From assembly GCA_937873135.1 (NCBI GenBank), contig CALMVQ010000365.1, positions 1 through 43,819 on the forward strand: 43,819 bases of DNA, given 5' to 3'. The notes beneath the pieces are model-generated. The model saw nothing but the letters and a program-made list of their open reading frames with translations, ran no database searches and was not told the DNA's origin. Below, piece after piece: positions 16,942-26,086 of this stretch. The DNA comes from an uncultured Scytonema sp. (lineage in GTDB: Bacteria > Cyanobacteriota > Cyanobacteriia > Cyanobacteriales > Nostocaceae). Within the stretch, counting starts at the first letter, position 1, and every line of letters begins with the position of its first letter. The position numbers and the translations under genes are program-made.

Positions 16942-17430
16942 TTTTTATTACCTTAATTTATGTGTTTTCACTGGTTTGAATGCTTATTTTTATAGTATGG
17001 CGTTACCGCTAAATTGCATATCTATCTACTTAAGTATTTATACATAGTGATAGATCTATCTCAAGGGGATTTACTGAATTGAATTTATATAATATGTATT
17101 TTTATACATTAACAAAAATACGTATATTTGTACTAAAAAACATTGAAATGCTTGCTGTAAAAGCAATCTCAAGTGTGGTTATTGCACTATACCTATATTG
17201 TAATTGCTGAAAATCAAGGCACATTAATAGGTAGGCGAAAAAATCGGGGAGACGTTCATTAATTTCGGAAAATGTGTAGCCATCAATCAACCATATAATA
17301 ACAATAATATATTCTGTCAATGCCTATGCAAAAGGATATTATTAGCAGTTATAAATGATTTGTAAATATTGAGTTAGGCTGTTAACAGTTGACAGTTGAC
17401 AGTTGACAGTGAACAGCCCAAATGAACTGT
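16942..17430. other. A/T-rich intergenic stretch with a heptamer tandem repeat
   Basis: No convincing gene; the minus-strand frame at 17102-17320 has A/T-driven composition and no ribosome site. At 17386-17406 CAGTTGA is repeated three times in tandem, flanked by degenerate copies (GTTAACAG, CAGTGAACAG), a short tandem repeat of the type common in filamentous cyanobacteria. Confidence 0.5.
17386..17406. repeat. Heptamer tandem repeat (STRR-like), 3 copies
   Basis: CAGTTGA occurs three times back to back, with partial copies on both sides. Heptanucleotide tandem repeats of this kind are a known trait of heterocystous cyanobacteria. Confidence 0.7.
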
Positions 17431-17637
17431 TCACGTGAAGCTCGCCGGACATTTTTTGCATTCTTCCTGTTCCCACAAGGCAGGGATAGAAAAAGGCTCT
17501 TTGCAAAAGGGACAATCGGATAACAAACGCAACTTGTGGTGATTGGAGCCAACCTTTGATTGAAACTGCCACTCCAATCGATGATATGCTGGCTGTGCAT
17601 AACACGCAGTACACAAGTGTATTGTCTCCATTTTCAT
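17431..17637 (-). CDS. Small zinc-ribbon protein (about 68 aa)
   Basis: The minus-strand frame has three Cys pairs: CTAC near the start, CPFC in the middle and CKKC near the end, starting MKMETIHLCTACYAQPAYHR and ending EECKKCPASFT. This points to a zinc-ribbon-like protein of unknown role. The frame stays open far upstream into the end of the glycosyltransferase gene, but that part overlaps the neighbour and looks non-coding, so a start at 17637 (or 17631) is chosen. It lies about 55 bp downstream of the glycosyltransferase on the same strand and may be co-transcribed. Confidence 0.55.
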   Translation of the reverse strand: MKMETIHLCTACYAQPAYHRLEWQFQSKVGSNHHKLRLLSDCPFCKEPFSIPALWEQEECKKCPASFT

Positions 17638-17692
17638 TTGTCTACCCGAGTGAGGAAGCATTTGAGCAAACCAGCAAGCTTTATCACATAAA

Positions 17693-18814
17693 TTACTCAC
17701 TCTTAAGATAGTTGACAACAGCGAGAGCGATCGCTTCATTACCATCTTTGGCAATAGTTTGAGATAGCTTGGGTTGCTGGGTTGGTTGCTTGAGGAAATC
17801 CCATGTGCCCTGAAAAAACTCAGATGGGGTGAGAATTTGATGTTGGTTGTAATTCTCAATGCCTTCTAAGAGAAAAGGGGCTTCCGCAAAGTCATCACGG
17901 GTAATTGAAACAATAGGTACGGACTGTCGTGTAGCTTCAGCAAAGGTACCGAAACCAGGTTTAGAAACGACTCGCCCGCAAATAGGCATAAAATCGACAG
18001 GGCGGTATTTGCGTAGGCGCAGCCCGCCGCAGGCATCGCTTACTTTGAGTAAATTAGGTAAATCAGGAGCAGATTGATCAAAGGCGATAAATTGCCAATC
18101 TGGAAATTGCTGTAGATTGTCGTAGGGAATTTGTTGTAAACCCAAGCCGCCAAAAGAAAGTAAGATAGTCTTTTCTTTTGGAGTCGTTATTCCCCAAGTA
18201 GAGCGTAATTCTTCAGGAGTATAATGGGGAGAGCCACCGATTAAGCCAACATCTGTAATATTTTTAAAAGCCTGCATTGGTTCGTGAAAGGGCAGACGAA
18301 ACAGGCGATCGCATAATGAGTAACAATCACGAATCCAATCTACTATTTCCGTTATAGAGACTTTGTATTTTTCGTCTCTACCCCAATCTTGGTAGATAAA
18401 GTCCCAGCCAAAGTTACTAACCATCCAGCAAGGTACATTCGCTGCTAAGGCAATTTTGCTAGCAAGGAAGGGAATATCTGCCAGTATAAGATTGACGCGG
18501 TTTTGGCGGATAAAGTTGACTTCAGAAGCGATAATAGAATTTTGATGTTTCTTAATCTCAAGCAATTTTTCTAAAGTAGCTGCTTTGTCCATCATCAAGC
18601 TATCTGCTTGTACCACACCTAAGTCAAATGCACGGGGACGATGGATAAAATCACCTTCAATGTAACACTCTAGCAACCATCTTGGTGCCGTAGTCACCAT
18701 AATGAGTAGAACTTCCGGACAAAACTTTTGAATTGTTGCCGCCACAGATGCCGTGCGAGTCGCGTGCCCAAATCCGTGGTTGGTGATTGCTATGTATAAA
18801 ATTGGTCTTTCCAT
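17693..18814 (-). CDS. GT28-like glycosyltransferase family protein
   Basis: The 373-aa protein starts PILYIAITNHGFGHATRTAS, the Gly-rich loop typical of GT-B enzymes such as MurG and related UDP-sugar transferases. It continues with a C-terminal nucleotide-binding half: LLSFGGLGLQQIPYDNL near 220 and VSKPGFGTFAEATRQSVPIV near 285, a good match to the donor-binding motif of that fold. No membrane helix is present. The donor and acceptor are unknown. Near residue 260 the sequence SDACGGLRLRK is encoded by a dispersed DNA repeat (18011-18039) inserted without disrupting the frame. It reads toward the zinc-ribbon gene. Confidence 0.75.
   Translation of the reverse strand: MERPILYIAITNHGFGHATRTASVAATIQKFCPEVLLIMVTTAPRWLLECYIEGDFIHRPRAFDLGVVQADSLMMDKAATLEKLLEIKKHQNSIIASEVNFIRQNRVNLILADIPFLASKIALAANVPCWMVSNFGWDFIYQDWGRDEKYKVSITEIVDWIRDCYSLCDRLFRLPFHEPMQAFKNITDVGLIGGSPHYTPEELRSTWGITTPKEKTILLSFGGLGLQQIPYDNLQQFPDWQFIAFDQSAPDLPNLLKVSDACGGLRLRKYRPVDFMPICGRVVSKPGFGTFAEATRQSVPIVSITRDDFAEAPFLLEGIENYNQHQILTPSEFFQGTWDFLKQPTQQPKLSQTIAKDGNEAIALAVVNYLKSE
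18011..18039. repeat. Dispersed G/C-rich repeat inside a coding sequence
   Basis: The 29-base element starts GCGTAGGCGCAGCCCG and ends GCAGGCATCGC. I know near-identical copies as a common dispersed repeat of Nostocales genomes. Here it lies inside the glycosyltransferase gene and encodes part of it. Confidence 0.7.
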
Positions 18815-18825
18815 TGTCGATAGTT

Positions 18826-18885
18826 GTTGGTTGTTAATTGTTAATTGTTAATTGTTAATTGAGCAATCAACAATTAACAATCAAC
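18826..18885. repeat. TTAATTG tandem repeat with flanking inverted repeat
   Basis: TTAATTG occurs four times in tandem (18834-18861). The outer sequence GTTGGTTGTTAATTG (18826-18840) pairs with CAATTAACAATCAAC (18871-18885) at 14 of 15 positions. The element fills the 74-bp gap between two minus-strand genes and could form a hairpin that separates their transcripts. Confidence 0.75.
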
Positions 18886-18888
18886 TAA

Positions 18889-20097
18889 CTACATTTTGCA
18901 AAATCTTTGAATTGCTTCAATGAGCTGATCGATTTCTGACTTGAGAGTGAAGTAGTGTATACAGGCGCGTACACAGTCGGGATCGGCTATTGTTCGAGTT
19001 AATATGCTTTGTGACTCGAGAAACTCTACCAGTTGGCGGCTCTTTTGGGGCAATTTATTTGTCAGTTGAAATGAGACTAAACCGCATTCTGGCGGTGAAG
19101 TGCACAAACACTTGACTTCGGGTAGCTCCATTAATTGTTGCCAGAGGTAGGCGCTACTGCTACAAATGTGCTGGTAATTTTCTTGTGGTGTTGCCCATTG
19201 CTGATGAACCGCGATCGCCTTTCTTAATCCGGAAAGAAGTGGAAAATTTGATGTTGCCACTTCATAGCGTTTTCCATCTGGATGCCAAGCCCCAGGTTTG
19301 CCTTGACTATTTATAGCAACGCTCCGCCAACCAATAAACGTAGGTTTCAGGCTTTCTCTAACTTCTGGGCGCACATACAATCCTCCCACACCCCCAGGAC
19401 CACACAACCACTTGTGACCTGTAAAGGCATAGAAATCAGCCCCTATTTCCGTTAAGTTCAGAGGTAATAAGCCAACAGACTGGGCAGCATCTACCAGCAG
19501 TCTAACATCATAACTCCTGCATAATTCTGAAATTTTCTCAAGAGGTAAAACTTGACCTGTGTTCCAGAGGACATGACTTAAAACGACAAGGCGGGTATTA
19601 GACTGTAAGTGTTGAGCAATGATTTCCGTCGGATCACCTTCGTTAAGAGTCGCCATGAGCGGAAAAGTGGTAATTTCAACAGCGAATCGGCGCTGAATTT
19701 CGGATGCGATCGCTATAATGCCTGGATGTTCGCAGTCCGACAGTAGTAAGTGATCCCCAGCGTGCCACTCTATCCCCCACATAGCAATATTGCATCCCAC
19801 GGTAACATCCTCAGTGATGGTGATTGTTTCCGGTGGGACATTGATTGTAGACGCGATTGCCTCTCTTGTGGCTTGAACCTCCTCATTGATCCAGTGATTC
19901 ACCTCATTCCCAAAAGGACCAATTTGCTGAATGTAAGTTTGTGCTTGGGTAATAGCATCCAATGCCGTTTGCGGCATTGGTCCTTGACCCCCATAATTGA
20001 AATAAATCTTATTTGCCAAGGCTGGAAACTGCTCTCGAAAGCGATGCAACTCAGTCAGTCCTTCACTACCCATGATTGCCTGTGATTTTATTAACAT
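18889..20097 (-). CDS. PLP-dependent class V aminotransferase, cysteine/cystine lyase-like
   Basis: The 402-aa product belongs to the aminotransferase class V / NifS-like group. It has the cofactor-binding HVLWNTGQVLPL and VDAAQSVGLLPL (Asp203) and the Schiff-base Lys229 in GHKWLCGPGGVGGLYV. An Arg near the C-terminus (CVRACIHYF) fits a carboxylate ligand. It lacks the Cys-loop of NifS/IscS desulfurases and its wording resembles the cyanobacterial cysteine/cystine C-S-lyase (C-DES), which releases persulfide for Fe-S assembly. Substrate is therefore a family inference. ATG 20073 (MGSEGLTEL) is an alternative start. It is divergent from the nuclease gene with only 57 bp between. Confidence 0.8.
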   Translation of the reverse strand: MLIKSQAIMGSEGLTELHRFREQFPALANKIYFNYGGQGPMPQTALDAITQAQTYIQQIGPFGNEVNHWINEEVQATREAIASTINVPPETITITEDVTVGCNIAMWGIEWHAGDHLLLSDCEHPGIIAIASEIQRRFAVEITTFPLMATLNEGDPTEIIAQHLQSNTRLVVLSHVLWNTGQVLPLEKISELCRSYDVRLLVDAAQSVGLLPLNLTEIGADFYAFTGHKWLCGPGGVGGLYVRPEVRESLKPTFIGWRSVAINSQGKPGAWHPDGKRYEVATSNFPLLSGLRKAIAVHQQWATPQENYQHICSSSAYLWQQLMELPEVKCLCTSPPECGLVSFQLTNKLPQKSRQLVEFLESQSILTRTIADPDCVRACIHYFTLKSEIDQLIEAIQRFCKM

Positions 20098-20154
20098 AAA
20101 TTTTAGTTAATGGGATTCGTGCCAGAAAGCAATAATTCTTGTTAGCTTAAAAGA

Positions 20155-21792
20155 ATGTTAATTAATGCTGAACTACTGTTGCAATACCAACGCTGTAAGC
20201 GCCGGCCTTTTTTAGATACTTACAGTGACAAAAGGCAGCGAGATACTGCCAATGACTTGCTTCTCAAACTCCAACAGGATAAAGCTGCCCTTCAACTTAA
20301 TGTTTTGGAACAGCTAGCCTATCAGCAACCAGTTTTTCCCAAGGGAGACTGGCTGACAGGCGCGGCGGCGACTTTAGAGTTGATGCGGCAGGGAGTAGAC
20401 TGCATTTACCGTGGAGTGCAACTCATCAATTATTCTGAAGAATATACATTACTCAGTCGTCCTAGTTTACTCCTGAAACAGCGAGGAAATTCCTGCTTTG
20501 GAGATTGGATGTATGTTCCGGCTAGTATTGAATTAGGTAAGCGTCCCAAACAAGAGTACCAGGTTTTAGCAGCATTTCATGCTTACGTGGTGGCTATGGT
20601 ACAGCAAGTTGAGTTAGATACCGCTTGGCTGATATTGCGTGGTAAAGAGGCAAGTTATCCTGTAGATTTGCTCAAATGGACGCCACAAATGCTGACTGTT
20701 CTGCACAATTGTATTCAAACTCTAGAAGCAGAAGAAGCGCCAGATATTTTTATTGCCCGTCAGCGTTGTAATCTTTGCCCTTGGTACAGTCATTGTTATG
20801 CGCTTGCTCAATCTCAGAAACACCTTTCACTGTTACCTGGAATCACACCAGTTCGCTACACTCAATTACAAATACTGAATATAACAACATTAGAGTCTTT
20901 GGCGACAACCAGCCCCACCAAACTAGAGAACCTACCAGGTTTCAATCACGAAAATGCCCCGAGGCTGGTATTACAAGCTCAATCTGTCGTGAACAATCGT
21001 CCTGTGAGTTTACTTTACCCTCCACTTCTAGAGAACTTTGGTGCAGAGACGACAAATAGCGATCGCTATCAGCGACAAATGTTGGAATCCCTCGTCAGCC
21101 TCCCTCTGGAAGACACTCATCTGATTGTGCCCAAAACCAATCGGGCAAGTGTACAAAGTCAGAAAGAGCCAAACACTCATGAGTTGTACCAAGAGTCCTT
21201 TGCCAATCTCACATTCACAGCCCCGATAGAAATTTACTTTGATATCGAAGCACAACCAGATTTGCATTTAGATTATTTGTTAGGCGTTTTAGTTGTTGAC
21301 AGGCAAGCAAACACCGAAAAATTTTATTCTTTACTTGCAGAAAAACAAGAAGATGAAAAAATAATTTGGCAGCAATTTTTAGATATCGTTTGGCAATATC
21401 CGGAAGCGCCTATTTATCATTTTTGTGTTTACGAATTAGATACAGTTAAACGACTGGCAAGGCTTTATCGCACTCCGTATAGTTGTGTAATACCAATCTT
21501 AAATCGATTTGTTGATGTGTATGAACAATTAACTCAAAACGTTGCTTTGCCTGTAGAAAGCTATGCCTTGAAAGCGATCGCCCGTTGGTTGGGGTTTGAG
21601 TGGCGCGATTCCGAAGCTAGTGGAGCTAAGTGTATTTACTGGTATGACCTGTGGTTAAAAACAGGCGATCGCACCTTACTAGAAGTTATCCAACGCTACA
21701 ACGAAGATGACTGCCGCGCTACTCGTAGTGTCAAAGACTGGCTTGTTAACTTTTTTCAGGATCAATATTATCAAGGTATTCAATGCGACTAA
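20155..21792 (+). CDS. RecB-like nuclease fused to RNase H-like domain (TM0106 type)
   Basis: The 545-aa protein has a RecB-type N-terminal half with one early Cys (QRCKRRPFLD, Cys14) and a later cluster CNLCPWYSHC (205-214), the usual four-Cys layout for an Fe-S cluster in RecB/AddB-like nucleases. A helix-hairpin-helix-like stretch lies near 230-280. The C-terminal third is an RNase H-like exonuclease domain: IYFDIEAQPD (Asp363, Glu365), IYHFCVYE, and YNEDDCRATRSVKDWL. It resembles the TM0106-family putative nucleases. DNA repair or processing is likely; substrate is unknown. No partner gene is adjacent. Confidence 0.8.
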   Translation: MLINAELLLQYQRCKRRPFLDTYSDKRQRDTANDLLLKLQQDKAALQLNVLEQLAYQQPVFPKGDWLTGAAATLELMRQGVDCIYRGVQLINYSEEYTLLSRPSLLLKQRGNSCFGDWMYVPASIELGKRPKQEYQVLAAFHAYVVAMVQQVELDTAWLILRGKEASYPVDLLKWTPQMLTVLHNCIQTLEAEEAPDIFIARQRCNLCPWYSHCYALAQSQKHLSLLPGITPVRYTQLQILNITTLESLATTSPTKLENLPGFNHENAPRLVLQAQSVVNNRPVSLLYPPLLENFGAETTNSDRYQRQMLESLVSLPLEDTHLIVPKTNRASVQSQKEPNTHELYQESFANLTFTAPIEIYFDIEAQPDLHLDYLLGVLVVDRQANTEKFYSLLAEKQEDEKIIWQQFLDIVWQYPEAPIYHFCVYELDTVKRLARLYRTPYSCVIPILNRFVDVYEQLTQNVALPVESYALKAIARWLGFEWRDSEASGAKCIYWYDLWLKTGDRTLLEVIQRYNEDDCRATRSVKDWLVNFFQDQYYQGIQCD

Positions 21793-22461
21793 ATATACTA
21801 ATAATTATTAGGGAATAGTGAGGATAATAATCTTCTTTCCCGCTCGAAGATTACCGTTTAGGGATCTGAGACATTGAGGTAGGGAGCTATTGAGAAGAAA
21901 TAGGATCAATAATCTGACAATCATCGAGGGGAGTAAAAAGTCTAAAAAAATATTTTTTTTACAATCAAGCCTCTGCCTTCAGGTTTGTCAGTGAGATCTG
22001 TTTATTAACTCTTCTTCATACATTCTTTACATATATTTAAGTGTTTCGACCGTTCTCACACTTCATTTTTCTCAGTATTTTTAAGGTGTAACTTCTTTTA
22101 CTAAATAAAACCATAAGTGTCAAGAATCACTAAATATATTGTTGAGAGAGAACAAAAAAATTAGGGTTTGTTGCAATTAATGACTCCTAATAAAAACCTC
22201 TCCACGTCCTAGTGCAACAAGGCAAAAGTAAAAAGTCAAAAGGCACTCATAATGAAATCCTTATATATCAAGCTTTTGGTTTGAAATTTACTGGTAAGTT
22301 ATTTCAGCCAGCCTGCACTAGTGTCACTCTGAAGCTCGTGCCGACGCTCTATGAGTCGAAGATCGTAGTCGCATACAAAAGGAAACTTTTGTGTAGCGCT
22401 GTCTTGTGCTTGCCATTTTTAATGACGAGTCTTCAACCAGATTCAATGTAACTCTAGATGA
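21793..22461. other. 669-bp non-coding stretch before a methyltransferase gene
   Basis: Very A/T-rich with runs of A and T around 21948-21962. I see no gene: the plus frame at 22212-22451 has no ribosome site and no family resemblance. Short clustered motifs (GGCAAAAGTAAAAAGTCAAAAGGC near 22221) are typical of cyanobacterial repeat debris. Confidence 0.45.
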
Positions 22462-23364
22462 ATGAAACAAAATATGCAAAATTCCCTGAAATCAGAGATC
22501 GAACAATACTTAGCTAAGGATATTTGTATTGAATGGGGTAGAGGAGACATTCCTATGTGCTCAATACCCATGTTCACTAAGGGTATGCAAGCGAACAGTT
22601 ACTTTTTTGGACATCAGAAATGGGGCAAAGAATACTTTGAAAACAGTCATCGCAGTGAGACTTTTAAGGCACGTTGGCGGGCAGCGATCGGGAATTGGGA
22701 CAACAAAATCGTAGTTGATATTGGTTGCGGTCCTGGTAACATATATGCTTCGTTAGGTGGATCACCAAAAATCATTATTGGAGTTGATATTTCTCATGGC
22801 GCTTTAGAGATGGCTCGTAATATTGGCTACACACCGATTTTAGTTGATGCTCATCACTTACCATTTAAAGATAAGTTTGCAGACGTTGTTGTCGCTAATG
22901 CAACTGTACATCACTGTGATGATATGGCGAGGATTTTGGCAGAAGCAGCTCGTATAGTGCGTCCTGGTGGTTTGTTAGTTACTGATCAAGATCCTCAACT
23001 CAGTGCCTGGAACTTTAAAGGATTTGGTCTTTTTTTGCGGGATATACGGTTCCTCTTTTACCGACTTCTCCGCAGTAAGTATTATATCCCTTTTGATGAG
23101 CGAAATGCCCGATGGAAAACCGAAATTCATAACCAAAGACCCGGAGATGGTATCACGCCAGAGCTATACTATCAAGTTTTAGAGCCTCTTGGTTTTAAAG
23201 TAAAACTGTATCCACACAATCACGATCTTGGTAGTGAAGTGCTTGAAGGCAAACATGGTCAATCACCATGGAGATTAAGATTAGCTCAACGATTATCTGG
23301 TATTAACCCTAACGAAACCTCAGCAGCACAATCAATTATGTGTATTGCCAAACGGACTGGCTAA
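22462..23364 (+). CDS. Class I SAM-dependent methyltransferase
   Basis: A 300-aa protein with a standard methyltransferase core: motif I VVDIGCGPGNIY (residues 84-95), acidic end of strand 2 IIGVDISHGALEMAR, motif II ADVVVANATVHHCDD, and motif III IVRPGGLLVTDQDP. The N-terminal 80 residues and a basic C-terminal part (FLRDIRFLFYRLLRSKYYIPF) are family-specific and suggest a membrane-associated or lipid/quinone substrate, although this is a guess. It stands alone between two large gaps, so context gives no clue. Confidence 0.8.
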   Translation: MKQNMQNSLKSEIEQYLAKDICIEWGRGDIPMCSIPMFTKGMQANSYFFGHQKWGKEYFENSHRSETFKARWRAAIGNWDNKIVVDIGCGPGNIYASLGGSPKIIIGVDISHGALEMARNIGYTPILVDAHHLPFKDKFADVVVANATVHHCDDMARILAEAARIVRPGGLLVTDQDPQLSAWNFKGFGLFLRDIRFLFYRLLRSKYYIPFDERNARWKTEIHNQRPGDGITPELYYQVLEPLGFKVKLYPHNHDLGSEVLEGKHGQSPWRLRLAQRLSGINPNETSAAQSIMCIAKRTG

Positions 23365-23719
23365 TACCATGCAAAGAAAGTCCTTTCTCGCTCTTATGAT
23401 TACCTATGAGCAATAGGTTAAGGATCAGAAAAATCTACCCTTACCCTTGAGCCGAATCGGTATTGTTTGAGCGGGATGGGAGTAATTTAACCGTACTGGG
23501 ACACGGCATTAGCTGATAAACAAAGAGCTATTTAGTCAGTGTAATTACTGAGTAATTTGCGGAAGCTAATCAATTTTGTTTTCCGGTTCAGTGTAAATTC
23601 TAATACAAATAGTTTACCCAACATGTTACAAATATTTAGAAGCTTTTATAAGTTAAATTTATGTAGAATGCTCAAATCTTTTTTACTGTTAAATCTTATA
23701 TTGTGAATTATTTGAAAAG
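23365..23719. other. Non-coding stretch before the kinase gene
   Basis: I see no gene or strong structure; A/T content rises toward the kinase start, consistent with a promoter region, but no consensus is clear. Confidence 0.35.
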
Positions 23720-25300
23720 ATGATAACGCAAAAAGTAGAATTAGATATTTATATTGGTAAATTTTTAAATAACCGCTACTTAATAAGAGATTTAATCGGT
23801 AAAGGCAGTATCAGCAGAGTTTATTTAGCAGAAGATGCTGCCAAAGGTGGAATGCCGGTTGCTATGAAAATTCTGTCGCTGAATCTGCTAGATCGGTCAA
23901 TGTGTCAACGCTTTGTCAAAGAAATTTTTATTGGTGCTCAACTAGGTTGGAAAAATCAGCATATTGTCCGCGTATTAAGTTATGGTGTCACTGACGAAAA
24001 AAATCCTTTTTATGTCATGGAATATCTTCATGGAAAAAGTCTCAAAGAGATTATCAAAAATCATCCTTTAGAAATATCAATTTTTTTAGATTTATGTAAG
24101 CAAATTTGCTTAGGTCTACAGTGCGCTCATCAAGGTATTAGTATTAAAGGGGAAAATTATCCGATTGTTCATCGTGATATTAAACCAGAAAATATTTTTA
24201 TTACAGAGGATAATAAAAACCGGGAGATTGTCAAGATTCTCGATTTTGGTATAGCCAAGTTTTTAACAGAGTTTTCTGGAATGAGTCTAATAAACTCTTT
24301 TGTTAGTAGTTTGCCTTATTATTCTCCAGAACATCTGGAAGGACGCAAACTACTAGATATGCGCTCTGATATTTATAGTTTAGGAGTGCTAATGTTTGAG
24401 ATGCTCACTGGGAAACATCCCTTTCAAACACAAAGTAACTCTTTTAGTCACTGGTATCAAGCTCATCGCTTTGAAACTCCATCTTTATTTGAAGAAATTG
24501 TTCCCCATGTACAAATTCCGCAGGAAATAAAAAAACTAGTGATGAGTTGTTTAGCAAAAGATGTAAACGCTCGTCCTCAGAATTTGAATCAAATATTAGC
24601 AGTTTTGGAAAATGTTCAGCAGAAACTGGATAGCACTGCTACTGATATAAGCAACTTTCACGATCCTTCTCAATTGCAATTAGTCCCTTTCACTTCATTA
24701 TCTGAAAAAGCTTGTTTGCAGCAAATATGGCCTCAGAATAAACCAATTGCACCAATTTGCTTTCCCAATTTACTATACACTCCTCAAGGAACTATACCAA
24801 CTTTCTGGGCAATGTTACCTCACAAAGAAATAGCAAAATTTTTTGGTAAGACAGATACTACTGAATTTATCTACGCAGAGGATGTCTACCCCATGCTGTT
24901 ATGGATAACAGTGTTATGTGATGAGAAGCTTGATATGACACGTTGGCTATCTTATTTTTTAGATGTAAAAGAAGAGAGAGGGCAAAACATAGTCAAATAT
25001 CTAGCAGATATTGGCTACTATCACCTACTTTTATTTGCTTTAGAAGAACCTACGCATTGCACTCGCGTAATGACTTTAACTCTTTCTGCTGAACAACGCT
25101 CCTCACTTGCGAACTGGTTAAAATTAAGCCAAGAATCACATAGTAATATTTCTTTTGAAGAAAGTAAAAAAATTCTGCAAGCACAATATGAAAAGTTCAA
25201 ACCAGAAATACTTCACAAGCTAACTGCAAATCAAACAAACCAAAAACCAAGTCTAAAAACTTGGTTAGCTAAATTGTTTTTTAAACTTATAGCTAAATAA
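23720..25300 (+). CDS. Serine/threonine protein kinase (Hanks type) with an extra C-terminal domain
   Basis: The 526-aa protein has a complete kinase domain (residues 20-290): Gly loop GKGSISRV (27-34), Lys50 in VAMKIL, Glu68, catalytic HRDIKPEN (151-158), DFG at 175-177, a SPEHLEG activation-segment end, and DIYSLGVLMFEMLTG. It is likely active. No membrane helix follows. The C-terminal 170 residues (from FTSLSEKACLQQIWP) form an unrecognised domain, probably helical, containing YPMLLWITVLC and the last segment ending in a short basic tail. Substrates are unknown. Large flanking gaps suggest a monocistronic gene. Confidence 0.9.
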   Translation: MITQKVELDIYIGKFLNNRYLIRDLIGKGSISRVYLAEDAAKGGMPVAMKILSLNLLDRSMCQRFVKEIFIGAQLGWKNQHIVRVLSYGVTDEKNPFYVMEYLHGKSLKEIIKNHPLEISIFLDLCKQICLGLQCAHQGISIKGENYPIVHRDIKPENIFITEDNKNREIVKILDFGIAKFLTEFSGMSLINSFVSSLPYYSPEHLEGRKLLDMRSDIYSLGVLMFEMLTGKHPFQTQSNSFSHWYQAHRFETPSLFEEIVPHVQIPQEIKKLVMSCLAKDVNARPQNLNQILAVLENVQQKLDSTATDISNFHDPSQLQLVPFTSLSEKACLQQIWPQNKPIAPICFPNLLYTPQGTIPTFWAMLPHKEIAKFFGKTDTTEFIYAEDVYPMLLWITVLCDEKLDMTRWLSYFLDVKEERGQNIVKYLADIGYYHLLLFALEEPTHCTRVMTLTLSAEQRSSLANWLKLSQESHSNISFEESKKILQAQYEKFKPEILHKLTANQTNQKPSLKTWLAKLFFKLIAK

Positions 25301-25852
25301 AATAAGTATAAAATTACACAAATTTAAGTAAATTTGCAGAGGATTATCATGTATGAACCATTTCGTGAAATGCTATAAAAAAAATAAATATCTCCCCTAA
25401 TCTTCAGATATACGGCTGGATATTTACGGATGCTAGGTGCCTAAGCCGACAATTTTGGGTTGGGCGAACACTAGTGAACGCAGCCTAGTCATAAACCTAC
25501 ACTTCGCAATTGCTGATTGCTTGCGACTCAAGCTTTTTTCATTTTTCATTCCGCGTAGCGGTGCAGGGGCGTTGCTGAATGGATGTATAAATTTACATTT
25601 TACCTGATGACTAAACTAACCATTCTTGGCGACGGCAGGCACTACAACCGGAGCCAGTGCTGAAGACGGGAAACCCGCCTCATGCCCGAACAGATCCGCA
25701 ACGTGCTGCCTCGCCTTTGCTACTTTGTGCGTGAGGCTAATTCATAAATTATGCAACGTCGGTACAAGGTTCTCCAACAACAATCAAAAAAATCTGAAGA
25801 ACCCCTTGACAATATTCACTAGACTAGTCATACTAAGAAAGTTGCCAGTTGA
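25301..25852. other. 552-bp gap upstream of tRNA-Asp
   Basis: No convincing gene. The frame at 25626-25862 runs into the tRNA and is probably spurious. Fragments such as GGCGTTGCTGAATGGATG (about 25568-25585) and GTGAACGCAGCC (25473-25484) have the wording of dispersed cyanobacterial repeats. Confidence 0.4.
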
Positions 25853-25926
25853 GGGATCGTAGTTCAATTGGTTAGAGCACCGCCCTGTCACGGCGGAAGT
25901 TGCGGGTTCGAGCCCCGTCGATCCCG
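25853..25926 (+). tRNA. tRNA-Asp (anticodon GTC)
   Basis: A complete 74-base cloverleaf. GGGATCG (25853-25859) pairs with CGATCCC (25919-25925), followed by discriminator G. The anticodon stem CCGCC/GGCGG encloses loop CTGTCAC with GTC at 25887-25889. The T arm reads GCGGGTTCGAGCCCCGT with the normal TTCGA. CCA is not encoded. It is isolated, 61 bases or more from any repeat element on the 3' side. Confidence 0.97.
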
Positions 25927-26086
25927 TAATGAAGTTCTAAGGTTTTTAGTTGTAAGGCGTTAGCTGTCCATCACTGCCTAAAAATATAAGCAAGATGCTG
26001 GATGCTTTATGAAGGGGAGAATCTACTGTGATAGATTTCTTAATAGTAAAAGCTTCCAGATTTATCAGAGAAATGGGTTTAAAACC

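Noticed and set aside
17102-17320. 72-aa minus-strand open frame in A/T-rich DNA
   Set aside because: No ribosome site, composition driven by A/T content, and no family resemblance.
17431-17859. 142-aa frame extending the zinc-ribbon protein upstream
   Set aside because: The extra N-terminal 74 residues overlap the end of the glycosyltransferase and are not protein-like; a shorter start is preferred.
22212-22451. 79-aa plus-strand open frame before the methyltransferase
   Set aside because: No ribosome site; sequence looks like repeat debris and not protein.
25626-25862. 78-aa open frame running into tRNA-Asp
   Set aside because: It overlaps the tRNA and has no family features.
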